From positions 1 through 20,390 of the forward strand of contig CAZFQG010000115.1 in the NCBI GenBank assembly GCA_964520785.1: a stretch of DNA of 20,390 nucleotides. The letters run 5' to 3'. Both the position numbers and the translations under genes were made by a program. The stretch comes from CAZFQG01 sp964520785 (lineage in GTDB: Bacteria; Planctomycetota; Planctomycetia; Pirellulales; Thermoguttaceae). The notes beneath the pieces are model-generated. The model saw nothing but the letters and a program-made list of their open reading frames with translations. It was not told the origin of the DNA and made no database searches. Shown piece by piece: positions 7,395 through 15,192 of the stretch (its first letter is position 1; each line of letters opens with the position of its first letter).

Positions 7395-9482
7395 CTAGGC
7401 CCGCCTTCGCCGCGACACCGCGGCCAGGCCGGCCAGTAGCAACAGGGTAATCGCGCCAGGCTCGGGAACGGCCGCCGCGAGGGTGGCTCCCCAGTTGGCG
7501 CGGACGATGTCCAGATCGCCGGAGTTGACGATCCCGTCGCCGTTGGCGTCGCCGGCCGGGTCGGTCGTTCCCCAGTGTCCGCGGACCAGGTCCAAGTCAC
7601 CGGAGTTGACCACCCCGTCCCCATTCAGATCACCGGGGAGGGTCACCGGTCCGGCCGCGGTGGAAACCAGTTCGAGGTACATGATCCTCGCGAGCGTGTT
7701 CCCGTCGGCGCCCTGAATCGTCAATCGGCCGTCGGTAATGTTGACGTTCCCCATGAACACGTCCTGGTCGCTCGTCCCCTTCTGAGGATCGACATCGACG
7801 AATGGAACTCCCTCGATCGTCACGTCGTTGATGGCGCCCCCATCGCCGAAGACGGCGACGACGTTGTAGGTCCCGTTTTCGATCTCCAGTTCCCACTTGT
7901 TTGCGCCGAGTCCGATATGGGTGATAAACCGGCCATCACCAGGGGGGAGTCCCGGTTGGTTTATCGCGCCGGACGCCGCGGCGGCGCCCGTATTGTCAAG
8001 CGGATTGTCATCCGCGTCCAGCCAGCCATAGGTGTAGCCGTCTTCCTGTAGGCCGTATGCGGAACCGATATCGCGGAGATAACCGGGGTTCGCGTAGTAG
8101 TAGGACGTCGGGGCGAACGTGATCGCGAATTCCGGGACCACGCGCTGGCGAATCTCGAACGTATTGATCTTGCCGGAAGCGGGGGCGAAGACCGGCTCGC
8201 CGGTCACCGGATCGTCACCGATGAGTACCTCGCCAACGCCGACGGTGAGCCTGCCGTCCGTTACCTCGACGATTCCCCAATGCTCGTCCCAGTCGCCGGT
8301 ATCGGTCGTTCCATACACCGGCGTGGGGTCCGTCACGTCGTGGCCCTCGATGACCATGTTCTGGATACCGGTACCCTGTCCGACCCGCGGGTCGCCGAAG
8401 ACGCCCCGGACCCAGTAGTACCCGTTGGGAAGTGCAATCTCCCAGTCGGCCTTGAAGTCGTCGTTGCGCATGTAGATGAGCGAATCGTAACGCGGATCAT
8501 CGACCGTCCGTTCCGCCGGAACCTGGCCGGAAGTGGCCGCCAGGGCCTGGCCGGTCGCGCTTTGCGTCCACCCATACTGCTCACTGCCGCGCGGGCCGTA
8601 GACCGCGCCGGTGTCGGCCATGTATCCGGCCGGGGTCGAGAACCCCGAGGGTTGGAAGTTGACCCGCTTCTCCGAGGGATCGCTTGGAACACCGGGGGTG
8701 ATCGCGTACTTTTCCGCCAAATACTCCGAGACGCCGGCCATCTCCGTGTCGCTCAAGGCCCGATTGAAGAACAGCAACTCGCTGATGTAACCGGCGAACA
8801 GGTTCCCGGTTCCGGCGTTGGCGGCCCCCATGAGGACCTCCGTCGTGGTGTCCGGCATGATGTAGGCGGGGTTCTCCGCCTGGTCGACGAATTCGCCGTT
8901 GAGGAAGCCCTTCGTCGTCCCACTCGTCCAGGTTCCACCGACGACCTGCCAGTTGTAGTCCTGCGAGGCACTGGGAATCGGCGCGAGGTTGGTCGCATCC
9001 CAAGAGCTGGGCTCGGCCTGCACGTCAAAACCCTGACTGGTCAACCGCCATTGTCGGCCTTCGGTTCGGAAATCCATCTTCGCGGCGAAGGCGCCGTTTC
9101 CTTCCGGCAGGCCGACCCCGATGACGGTCATCCCGAAAAGACCCAATTCCTGGTACTCGACGTCCCCCGCGTTGAGGTATTGGCCTCGCGCGAAATGGAC
9201 CCCGGGAATGCCGTTGGCCGCGTCGGCGACGTAGGTCGGCTGGATCAGGACGTTGTCCTGTGCCATGTGGTAGGCGTTCGGCCCGGAATCGCTCCAGAGC
9301 GTTACGGCGTCGCCTTCACTGTAACCGCTCAGGCCGTCCGCCTTGTACCAGCCGGTGATCCCCGAGAGACTTCCCGGATCAATGGGGACGGCATGCGCCC
9401 CCGGCAGGCTTCCCAACAGGAAGGCCGCCACCAAGGCGAGGCCGAAGCCGCGCCGTGCGTTTCGTGTGATGTTTCGATTCAT
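7395..9482 (-). CDS. Exported LamG-like / twin carbohydrate-binding-like repeat protein with dockerin and PEP-CTERM
   Basis: The 695-residue protein is built like its downstream neighbour. It has a signal peptide (about 1-31, ending GAHA), a LamG-like domain (40-262, PSSWDATN and FNRALSDTEMAGVSEYL shared nearly verbatim) and two malectin-like beta repeats (about 273-446 and 451-607, with YGW and VTDGRLT / ITDGRLT motifs). It adds a type I dockerin at 616-666: two calcium-binding repeats GDLNGDGVVNSGDLDLVRGHW and GDANGDGIVNSGDLDIVRANW (the leading G of the first precedes the quoted core DLNGDGVVNSGDLDLVRGHW). The PEP-CTERM tail follows (672-695, VPEPGAITLLLLAGLAAVSRRRRA). In-frame GTG (9500) and ATG (9488) lie upstream, but AAGGAG sits exactly 7 bases before ATG 9482, which I take as the start. 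There is no terminator before the next gene. A likely role is glycan or matrix attachment at the cell surface; no enzyme domain is seen. Confidence 0.86.
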   Translation of the reverse strand: MNRNITRNARRGFGLALVAAFLLGSLPGAHAVPIDPGSLSGITGWYKADGLSGYSEGDAVTLWSDSGPNAYHMAQDNVLIQPTYVADAANGIPGVHFARGQYLNAGDVEYQELGLFGMTVIGVGLPEGNGAFAAKMDFRTEGRQWRLTSQGFDVQAEPSSWDATNLAPIPSASQDYNWQVVGGTWTSGTTKGFLNGEFVDQAENPAYIMPDTTTEVLMGAANAGTGNLFAGYISELLFFNRALSDTEMAGVSEYLAEKYAITPGVPSDPSEKRVNFQPSGFSTPAGYMADTGAVYGPRGSEQYGWTQSATGQALAATSGQVPAERTVDDPRYDSLIYMRNDDFKADWEIALPNGYYWVRGVFGDPRVGQGTGIQNMVIEGHDVTDPTPVYGTTDTGDWDEHWGIVEVTDGRLTVGVGEVLIGDDPVTGEPVFAPASGKINTFEIRQRVVPEFAITFAPTSYYYANPGYLRDIGSAYGLQEDGYTYGWLDADDNPLDNTGAAAASGAINQPGLPPGDGRFITHIGLGANKWELEIENGTYNVVAVFGDGGAINDVTIEGVPFVDVDPQKGTSDQDVFMGNVNITDGRLTIQGADGNTLARIMYLELVSTAAGPVTLPGDLNGDGVVNSGDLDLVRGHWGTTDPAGDANGDGIVNSGDLDIVRANWGATLAAAVPEPGAITLLLLAGLAAVSRRRRA

Positions 9483-10223
9483 CAACATTCTCCTTTTCAC
9501 AAGCTAAAGGTGAGTTACGAGGAATTGGATTGTCCAGTTAAATGGCGGTTTATGCGCATTGGGCATCTTCTGCTTCCCTGCGCCGATTGAGCGAACCGTT
9601 TGGCGCAGCATTCCGCGTGTCGCGGAAGCTCCCGAACCGGCATGTCGAGTTCGACATTCGGCGGCGGATCAACATAGTCATGATTTTTCGAGCCATCAGC
9701 ATTATCGAAGGAAAAAATCGACATCCATTTGGCAACGACGGAATCAGGAAACGGAACGCATCCCACACGGCGCGCAGCGGCACCCTCGCACTTCTGCATG
9801 GAAGACGAGAATCCAAACGAGTGACACGAGCGAGCGCCCGGGACCGCGCGGCGCGCTTTCGCGATGAAGCGACCAAAGGGGAATGTCGGAGCATTGCATC
9901 GCGCCGCGTTGCATCCACATTCCTCTTGTTCCTCCTTTTGCGTCCGCCGGTTCCGCCAGAACCACCGCATCTCGCCCATCCACGGGGAAAAGCCGAAAGG
10001 GCCTTCACGATGCTCCTGAAGCACAAAACCTATCTAACTCATAAAACCCGAACAAACAGTAATACTAATCTAATAGGTCGAAACGTCCATTGCAAGCCCT
10101 GGACACGCGAAGCAGACGTTAAAAAAGTATTTTTTATGAGCAAAATCGCAAGACACGTCGGCTCGCCCGGCAACGCCGCGGGGGCCGGGCTCCCGCGGAA
10201 TGCGTTGTCAGCGAGCGGACGCT
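9483..10223. other. 741-base region without a convincing gene
   Basis: This gap lies between the dockerin/PEP-CTERM gene and the GH71/99-like gene, both minus strand. Open frames on both strands (9542-10252 plus; 9515-10026 minus) give Arg/Ser-rich sequence with no signal, motif or protein-like pattern. Composition is uneven: GC-rich from about 9560 to 10010, then an AT-rich block at 10020-10140. That block contains ACCTAT/ATAGGT (10028-10033 with 10073-10078) and the A6-GTA-T6 palindrome at 10121-10135. A GC hairpin (GCCCGGC 10165-10171 with GCCGGGC 10184-10190) sits just after the stop of the upstream gene but lacks a T run. The promoter for the surface-protein operon is presumably here, but I could not place it. 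Confidence 0.6.
9490..9495 (-). promoter_or_regulatory. Ribosome binding site deciding the start at 9482
   Basis: AAGGAG on the minus strand lies 7 bases before ATG 9482. The earlier in-frame starts at 9500 and 9488 overlap or crowd this site. Confidence 0.8.
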
Positions 10224-12059
10224 TTATCGCCCCTCGGAAAAGAGGTAATTGAACCGTCCGCCGGGTGCGGCGTCGCCCGCGTGGTAGAATTCCATGACAT
10301 CGCCCCCCTTCTGGACATTGTCCGACCATTTGAATTCGAAGTCGAGCGGCTCCGCGTCGTCGCCCAGAAATGCCCTCGGAATGGCCAGTGCCATTTGAGA
10401 GCCGTTTACCCGAAAGGGGACGGTTCCGGCGATCTGCCATTTCCACTCGCCCGCATTGACTTCGAAGAACGCGCTCTCTCCGTCCGGGGCGATCCGGTTG
10501 ACGACCACGTCGTACCCCTCCCAGCCGGTTTTCTTGTCGCGGTCGACGTCAATCAACAACACCATCCAGTGGCTGCCCTCCGGCGGCGTGATCGGCTCGG
10601 CCGTGGACACGTGAAAGTACACGTTTTCGGCGTCGCGAGCCACCTTCGCGCGGACGATGTCGTTGCGGCCGGTCGCGTTGACGTAGACCAGCCGATTTCC
10701 ATAGCCGGGGTGGTCGCGGTGCATCGTGTCGCCGCGATAGTCGTGATATTCCGGCCGGACCGCATCCCAGTCCGCGAAGTCGCCGTCGAGGGCGATCGTG
10801 ACTGGACCGGATGGCCTCTCCGGTGGGTCGACGCCTTTGAACCGGCGGATATTTGCGATGAGTTGGTAGTAGTAGTTGTCGCCGAAACCCCCCTTCATTG
10901 GTTCGATGTCGCGGCTGAATTCGGCATTGAACTGGTCGGGGAAGGCGTTTTCCGTCTTTTGCCACTCCTTGTACCGCCCGGCGATCCACTCGTTCCAGCC
11001 GGTCACGAAAACCAGTTCGGGGTCCAGTTCCAGCGCGCGGTCCCATTGCTCCTGGAAATTGAGCCCGCTGGCGACGGCCTGCGGCGAGTGGTTCTGGCCA
11101 TGTTTGACGGTATAACCTCGGCCGTAGGAGACGTCGGGATCATTCATCGCGGCCGGCCAGAGGGTATCGGTCGCATTTTGGGCCACGCCGACGGTCACTT
11201 GCTCGAAACCGCCCGATTCGGTCTTTACGAAGCCGTGTTGAGGGGCGATCTCCAGCCAGCCCCAGTGGTCGGGCCGCTCGGGTCCCGTCTTGTATACCGG
11301 TTGCCCGGGTCGGAATGTGAAGAACGATTTGATCGGCTCCGGGACGTTGTCCGGATAAGCCATGATCAGCGGCTTTCCTTTCCACTGGAACCAGAGGTCC
11401 TTGAACCGGCCCGGCTTGTAGACCTCTTCGTACAACTGGGTGATCGACTCCAGCGAATGGGGCCAAGGGCCGAACGGCAGCATGAACGCGACAAAGGGCG
11501 CGCGGACGCCGTCCTTCCGGGCCTGCTCGAAGACGGGGAACAAGACCTCGTAGGAGTTCTTCCAGGTCAAGTTGCCGTTCGTGGCGTCGAAGACGATGAC
11601 GTCTACGCCGGCGTCGGCCAGCATCTCGGCATGCTTCCGCAGGACCCAAGGATCGGTCGCCCTGTAATAACCGAAGAGGGGTTCATCCCAGTGATAGCCG
11701 GTTCCAAGCCGTTTCCAGATGGGATGCTCGTAATCGTTGATCGCCTTTGGGAAGAGCGTCGTGACGAGATTCACGTTGACCGGCTCTCCCTTCACCTGGC
11801 CGTCGACGTGCCAGGTCCAGTAGAACAACGCGACGTGCTTTCCGGTACGCCGCGGACCGGCATCGGCATGGGAGGGAAGAGCCCGCCCCAGGGCGTCCGT
11901 GGCGGCCCAGGAATCGCTTTCAACCCAGGCTGGGCGAGACGCTGGAGAAGCTGGCGTGTCGGCCGGAGCGGATTCGGATGGTCCTTCGGCCGCTAATAGA
12001 CCGTTTGAGGAGAAAACAAGAGATAGACACGCGAGGAGGGAGAGATGGCGGCGGAACAT
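10224..12059 (-). CDS. Exported GH71/GH99-like glycosidase with C-terminal CBM9-like domain
   Basis: The 611-residue product has a signal peptide (MFRRHLSLLACLSLVFSSNG, cleavage near LLAAEG) and a Pro/Ala/Ser linker. A TIM-barrel-like catalytic region at about 73-410 resembles GH71/GH99 proteins: VALFYWTWHVDG (77-88), YHWDEPLFGYY (122-132), GVDVIVFDATNGN (151-163, with the acidic D158) and FVTGWNEWIAGRY (351-363, E357). These families act on alpha-glucans or alpha-mannosides; the substrate here cannot be told. Residues about 420-605 (IALDGDFADWDAVRPEYHDY, VYFHVSTAEPI, LLIDVDRDKKTGWEGYDVVV) match a CBM9/DOMON-like sugar-binding domain. ATG 12059 is chosen because the signal peptide begins there; earlier in-frame codons run back through the terminator of the neighbouring gene. 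The ribosome site is weak. It may be transcribed separately from the gene upstream, since a terminator lies between them. Confidence 0.78.
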   Translation of the reverse strand: MFRRHLSLLACLSLVFSSNGLLAAEGPSESAPADTPASPASRPAWVESDSWAATDALGRALPSHADAGPRRTGKHVALFYWTWHVDGQVKGEPVNVNLVTTLFPKAINDYEHPIWKRLGTGYHWDEPLFGYYRATDPWVLRKHAEMLADAGVDVIVFDATNGNLTWKNSYEVLFPVFEQARKDGVRAPFVAFMLPFGPWPHSLESITQLYEEVYKPGRFKDLWFQWKGKPLIMAYPDNVPEPIKSFFTFRPGQPVYKTGPERPDHWGWLEIAPQHGFVKTESGGFEQVTVGVAQNATDTLWPAAMNDPDVSYGRGYTVKHGQNHSPQAVASGLNFQEQWDRALELDPELVFVTGWNEWIAGRYKEWQKTENAFPDQFNAEFSRDIEPMKGGFGDNYYYQLIANIRRFKGVDPPERPSGPVTIALDGDFADWDAVRPEYHDYRGDTMHRDHPGYGNRLVYVNATGRNDIVRAKVARDAENVYFHVSTAEPITPPEGSHWMVLLIDVDRDKKTGWEGYDVVVNRIAPDGESAFFEVNAGEWKWQIAGTVPFRVNGSQMALAIPRAFLGDDAEPLDFEFKWSDNVQKGGDVMEFYHAGDAAPGGRFNYLFSEGR

Positions 12060-12085
12060 GGCGGAATCTGATGGGGAAAGGAACG

Positions 12086-12131
12086 AAAAAAGCCAGCCCT
12101 CGTCGCGACGGGGGTCGCCGGCGAGGGCCGG
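12086..12131 (-). terminator. Intrinsic terminator downstream of the 589-residue protein gene
   Basis: On the minus strand a 10-bp stem with one G-U pair (12122-12131 with 12093-12102) is followed directly by GC and a run of six T's (complement of the A's 12086-12091). It lies 48 bases after the stop codon at 12179. Confidence 0.75.
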
Positions 12132-12178
12132 GGTGTCGTCAATCAACCATTAGAAACGCCGGGCCGCGTAAACGCAAC

Positions 12179-13948
12179 CTACTGGACGGTCGCCGGCTTC
12201 GGCGGGTTTGCCTGGAGCATCAGCCCGTAGAAGACGGCGTCTTTGACCGTCTTCGGCAGGACGACGAGTTGTTTCGTGAACATCCCGTCGTCATACTTCG
12301 CGCCGAAGCCGATCGGGGGGGTCGGCGGGAACTCGGGGAGCCGGATCGGCTGGCCGGTGCTCTTCATCATCGAGTTGACCATGGCGATCATGCCGGTGGG
12401 GCTGACGTATCCGACCCAGCCGGGGTTCTTCATGAGTTTGCCGTTGACCTGGGCGACTTCTTTCGAGGCGGCGAGGCTGTTCTTAACGTCTTCCACGGCG
12501 GCAAGGGCCTTTTTCAACGCCTCGGGCGAGTAGGCGTACACGACGTATTCCTTGCCGCCCAGGGCGAAGTAGGAGGTGATCACTTCCGACTCGCCGTACA
12601 TCCGCTTCAGCATTTCCGCCGCCTGGGGATCGTCCTTCATCATGTCGAACATGGAGGAAAGGTCGAAGGCGATCTTCCAGCCGGAAACGCCGTCGATGTC
12701 GGTCTTCTCCATCTTCATGTCCTTGAACCAGGCTGCCTGGGGGACCTCCTTGGCCAGTTCGGCCATCTGTTCGATCTGTTCGGTGTAGGTCTTCCTGTAG
12801 GCCTCCGTATCGGTCGTCCACACCGCGCCGGCCATGCCGCCGAGGAAGAGGTCGCCCTCCTCCGGAATCCCGAAAACCAACCCCATGCCGGTGATATCCT
12901 TCACCGTTTTCATGGACATCTCCATCAGGCGGCGGTTCTGTTCGTCGGTGCCGCCCATCATGCCGGGCATGCCCTTCATCATGGTGAAGGAGAACTTCAT
13001 CATCTCCTCCATGACCCCCTTGTCGATTCCGCCGGCGGCGGCGAAGAAGAACGGCTCATTGGGCAGGCCGACCAAGAGGTTCTCCGGCGGTTGCGGCATC
13101 CGCTTCAGCGACGCCTCCATCGCCCCCCCCTCGACCAGTTTCGCCTTGTTGGTCATGGTGAGGACCGCGTCTTTGTCGATCGTCACGCCGACGGCGAAAC
13201 ACTCCACTTCGGCTCCGAGCGACTTGAAAAGACCCCGATAGACCTCCAGACCGGCTCGAGTCTGCTTTCCCTGGGGCGAGTCGTCGGGGATGGATTCGAT
13301 CCCCTTGTCCATCAACTCGCCGATCTCCCGGTAGGCCCGCTTCCAACCGGCCTTGGATACGAAGGCGACGACGTCCTGTTCGGCTCCCCATTCATGCCAG
13401 GGGGTCGTTTCTTCCACTATGTTCGTTTCCGAGGCGAGGAGCCGTTTCATGGCCGCCTCTTCGTCAACATCCCCCAGAACGACATAACCGTTCTTCTCGG
13501 CGCAGAGCGACGGCAGGGGGCCGACCTGGACGGCCCACATCCCGTCGTCTCGTTTCTCGGGCTCCCAGTTCGCCGTGAGCGCCTCGATATCGGACGTTGG
13601 AATGAGCAGGAAGATGGCCGGTTTGTCTGTGGTGGCACCCGCCATGACGACCGCGGCGGCAGGGGTTTGCATCTTAACTCCGCCGTCGATCTTGAGGAAT
13701 TTGCCCAACGATTGGGAGACCGGGGGAACCGGCAGCCCGGCGGCCTTCGCGAATGCGTTAACCTTCGCGTCGAGATTGTCGACGCTCTTGACGACGGCGA
13801 ATCCCAGGGCGTCCTCCGGGATCAACTCCAAGACGTGCTCTTCCGCAAGCGCGGTGGAACCTATTGAAACGGCCGCGGTCGCGGCAACGGCACACACGGC
13901 GACGAAGGCGAGCAAGCGGCCCCGTCGCATCCTTCTACTTCGGAACAT
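12179..13948 (-). CDS. Exported protein of unknown function with methionine-rich segment
   Basis: The 589-residue product has an Arg-rich N-terminus and a hydrophobic signal (LLAFVAVCAVAATAAVSIGS, cleavage near ALAEEH), so it should be exported. The mature part starts VLELIPEDALGFAVVKSVDN, a pattern seen in large uncharacterised periplasmic proteins of planctomycetes and reminiscent of DUF3352-type proteins, but I cannot assign a family with confidence. Alternating beta-strand and helix segments such as WAVQVGPLP and NGYVVLGDVDEEA recur. Residues 313-355 contain 12 methionines in 43 positions (MEEMMKFSFTMMKGMPGMM onward), which could be a metal-binding or flexible hydrophobic stretch. ATG 13948 is chosen because GGAG lies 7 bases upstream and the signal begins there; the frame is open to 13996. 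A terminator follows at 12086-12131. Confidence 0.75.
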   Translation of the reverse strand: MFRSRRMRRGRLLAFVAVCAVAATAAVSIGSTALAEEHVLELIPEDALGFAVVKSVDNLDAKVNAFAKAAGLPVPPVSQSLGKFLKIDGGVKMQTPAAAVVMAGATTDKPAIFLLIPTSDIEALTANWEPEKRDDGMWAVQVGPLPSLCAEKNGYVVLGDVDEEAAMKRLLASETNIVEETTPWHEWGAEQDVVAFVSKAGWKRAYREIGELMDKGIESIPDDSPQGKQTRAGLEVYRGLFKSLGAEVECFAVGVTIDKDAVLTMTNKAKLVEGGAMEASLKRMPQPPENLLVGLPNEPFFFAAAGGIDKGVMEEMMKFSFTMMKGMPGMMGGTDEQNRRLMEMSMKTVKDITGMGLVFGIPEEGDLFLGGMAGAVWTTDTEAYRKTYTEQIEQMAELAKEVPQAAWFKDMKMEKTDIDGVSGWKIAFDLSSMFDMMKDDPQAAEMLKRMYGESEVITSYFALGGKEYVVYAYSPEALKKALAAVEDVKNSLAASKEVAQVNGKLMKNPGWVGYVSPTGMIAMVNSMMKSTGQPIRLPEFPPTPPIGFGAKYDDGMFTKQLVVLPKTVKDAVFYGLMLQANPPKPATVQ

Positions 13949-14086
13949 CTTTGTTCTCCACGAGTTCAGGAAACGGTAATTCTGCCAATGGTACAAGCGT
14001 ACCTTATGGTAGTTCGCTGTCGGGGGCTCATTATTGGAGACGCCAACCGGACGAAAGGGGCATTGGGGGCGGAAGCGGGGGGCAAC

Positions 14087-14123
14087 AAAAAACCGAACGT
14101 GTCCAAACGGACACGTTCGGTTT
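14087..14123 (-). terminator. Strong intrinsic terminator of the small PEP-CTERM gene
   Basis: A perfect 15-bp stem (14090-14104 with 14109-14123, core CCGAACGTGTCC) has a 4-base AAAC loop. On the minus strand it is followed by a run of T's (complement of A's 14087-14092, some within the stem). It lies about 80 bases past the stop at 14202. On the plus strand only TTTC follows. Confidence 0.85.
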
Positions 14124-14201
14124 CATTCTATAACCACCTGACTACCGTATGGATCAATCCGTTCGATAGTCACTCGAGCCGCTTGCTCGAGGGATAATCG
14201 C

Positions 14202-14792
14202 TTACTTACGACGAAGGACGCACAGTCCAATGAGGCCGCAGAGCAACAGGGCAACGGTGCCCGGCTCGGGAATCATGGCACCGGCCACGATCGGCCCACT
14301 GTAGATGATGGTAGCCTTCTCAGCGTCCTTCACGCCAACCTGGAACGCCCACATGCCGCTGGCATCCGGAGTCATCGCGATTCGGGCGGCGAGGTCGTCC
14401 CATGCCGGAACCTGACCTCCGACGAGGTCGGAGATGAAGGTTATGCTAACGGCGGCATTCGCGGCGTTACCCGACATGCCGGGCTGGCCGGCCAATTCGT
14501 TGGCATCTGCGAAGAGCGACACGTTGAAGTTCAACCAACTGTCGAGCTCGTTCGTGCCCAGTCGCATCCACTTGAGGGCCTCGGTCGCGACATAAGCCGG
14601 GTCCTGGTAGACCGCGCCGGATTCCAACTCAATGTACAGCAACGAGCTAAGCCACGGGGCCCCGTCGGTGTGGACCGAGAGGTCGTTCAGGATGTACCCG
14701 CCTTGCTCATAGGAATTGATCCCCAGCATTTCAGCACTGGCGACCGCACCCATCAGCGCGACCAACATCAGAGACAGAGCAACTTTTTTCAT
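14202..14792 (-). CDS. Small exported PEP-CTERM protein
   Basis: The 196-residue product has a clean signal peptide (MKKVALSLMLVALMGAVASA, cleavage before EMLG). A mature domain of about 150 residues is predicted to be beta-rich (GGYILNDLSVHTDGAPWLSS, SWLNFNVSLFADANELAG, ASGMWAFQVGVKDAEKATII). The end is a PEP-CTERM tail, IPEPGTVALLLCGLIGLCVLRRK, the sorting signal handled by exosortase. The domain is not recognised. ATG 14792 is supported by AGGAGA ending 7 bases upstream and by the signal peptide; an earlier in-frame ATG at 14816 adds eight unrelated residues. The gene is monocistronic: its own promoter (14897-14924) and terminator (14087-14123) flank it. This suggests independent, possibly strong expression. 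Confidence 0.82.
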   Translation of the reverse strand: MKKVALSLMLVALMGAVASAEMLGINSYEQGGYILNDLSVHTDGAPWLSSLLYIELESGAVYQDPAYVATEALKWMRLGTNELDSWLNFNVSLFADANELAGQPGMSGNAANAAVSITFISDLVGGQVPAWDDLAARIAMTPDASGMWAFQVGVKDAEKATIIYSGPIVAGAMIPEPGTVALLLCGLIGLCVLRRK

Positions 14793-15192
14793 CGATGAAT
14801 CTCCTAAAACAGACAAACAGTAGTACGAAGGGCTTTGATTTCACAGGGTTCGTTCTCGACCCAAACCAGAGAGCCTGACCAAACGAAACAACCCCGATTG
14901 TACTAAGAATTCCCGGTTTGTCCAGCGCCTACCGCCCCCTCAGGCCAAAAAATCGGCAAATTTTTCGGAGCTTCTCAAGGTATAGCCATTTTGGGTTAAA
15001 TTCGTGCCATTCGAACAGGGCATATTCCATCAAAAAACCACTCTTTCAGGGGGATTTATTGGTAGGTTTACGTGGCTCAGCGATTGCCGAAACCTCGACA
15101 AAGGGGCGAGAAGACCCCGCCTTGAAGTCCGTTTCGTGCTTTCTCGGACTCCAGCCGGCCGGAAAAAAACCTCCAAATTCCCATCTCACCCC
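14793..15192. other. Intergenic region between glnB and the small PEP-CTERM gene
   Basis: This 400-base stretch is AT-richer than the genes around it. It contains the ribosome site (14800-14805) and promoter (14897-14924) of the small PEP-CTERM gene. I see no convincing gene and no clear terminator for the P-II gene. A weak GC-rich stem around 15104-15122 (GGGGCGAGAAGACCCCGCC) is not followed by a good T run. Confidence 0.5.
14897..14924 (-). promoter_or_regulatory. sigma70-type promoter of the small PEP-CTERM gene
   Basis: On the minus strand TGGACA (14919-14924) and TACAAT (14897-14902) are 16 bases apart. The predicted start near 14890 leaves a leader of roughly 100 bases. Confidence 0.6.

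Noticed and set aside
8280..9590. Plus-strand open frame of 436 codons opposite the dockerin gene
   Set aside because: Antisense shadow; the minus strand carries clear dockerin and LamG motifs.
9515..10252. Several overlapping frames of 100-236 codons in the long gap
   Set aside because: All are Arg/Ser-rich, mutually overlapping, and lack motifs or convincing ribosome sites.
10200..11996. Plus-strand open frame of 598 codons opposite the GH71/99-like gene
   Set aside because: Antisense shadow with no recognisable domain; the minus strand has a signal peptide and glycosidase motifs.
11978..13867. Plus-strand open frame of 629 codons rich in His/Gly/Asp
   Set aside because: The His-rich look comes from reading Met-, Val- and Asp-rich minus-strand codons backwards, and it runs through a terminator and two genes.
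15104..15122. GC-rich stem as a terminator for the P-II gene
   Set aside because: The stem is short and imperfect, and only TTT follows on the minus strand.
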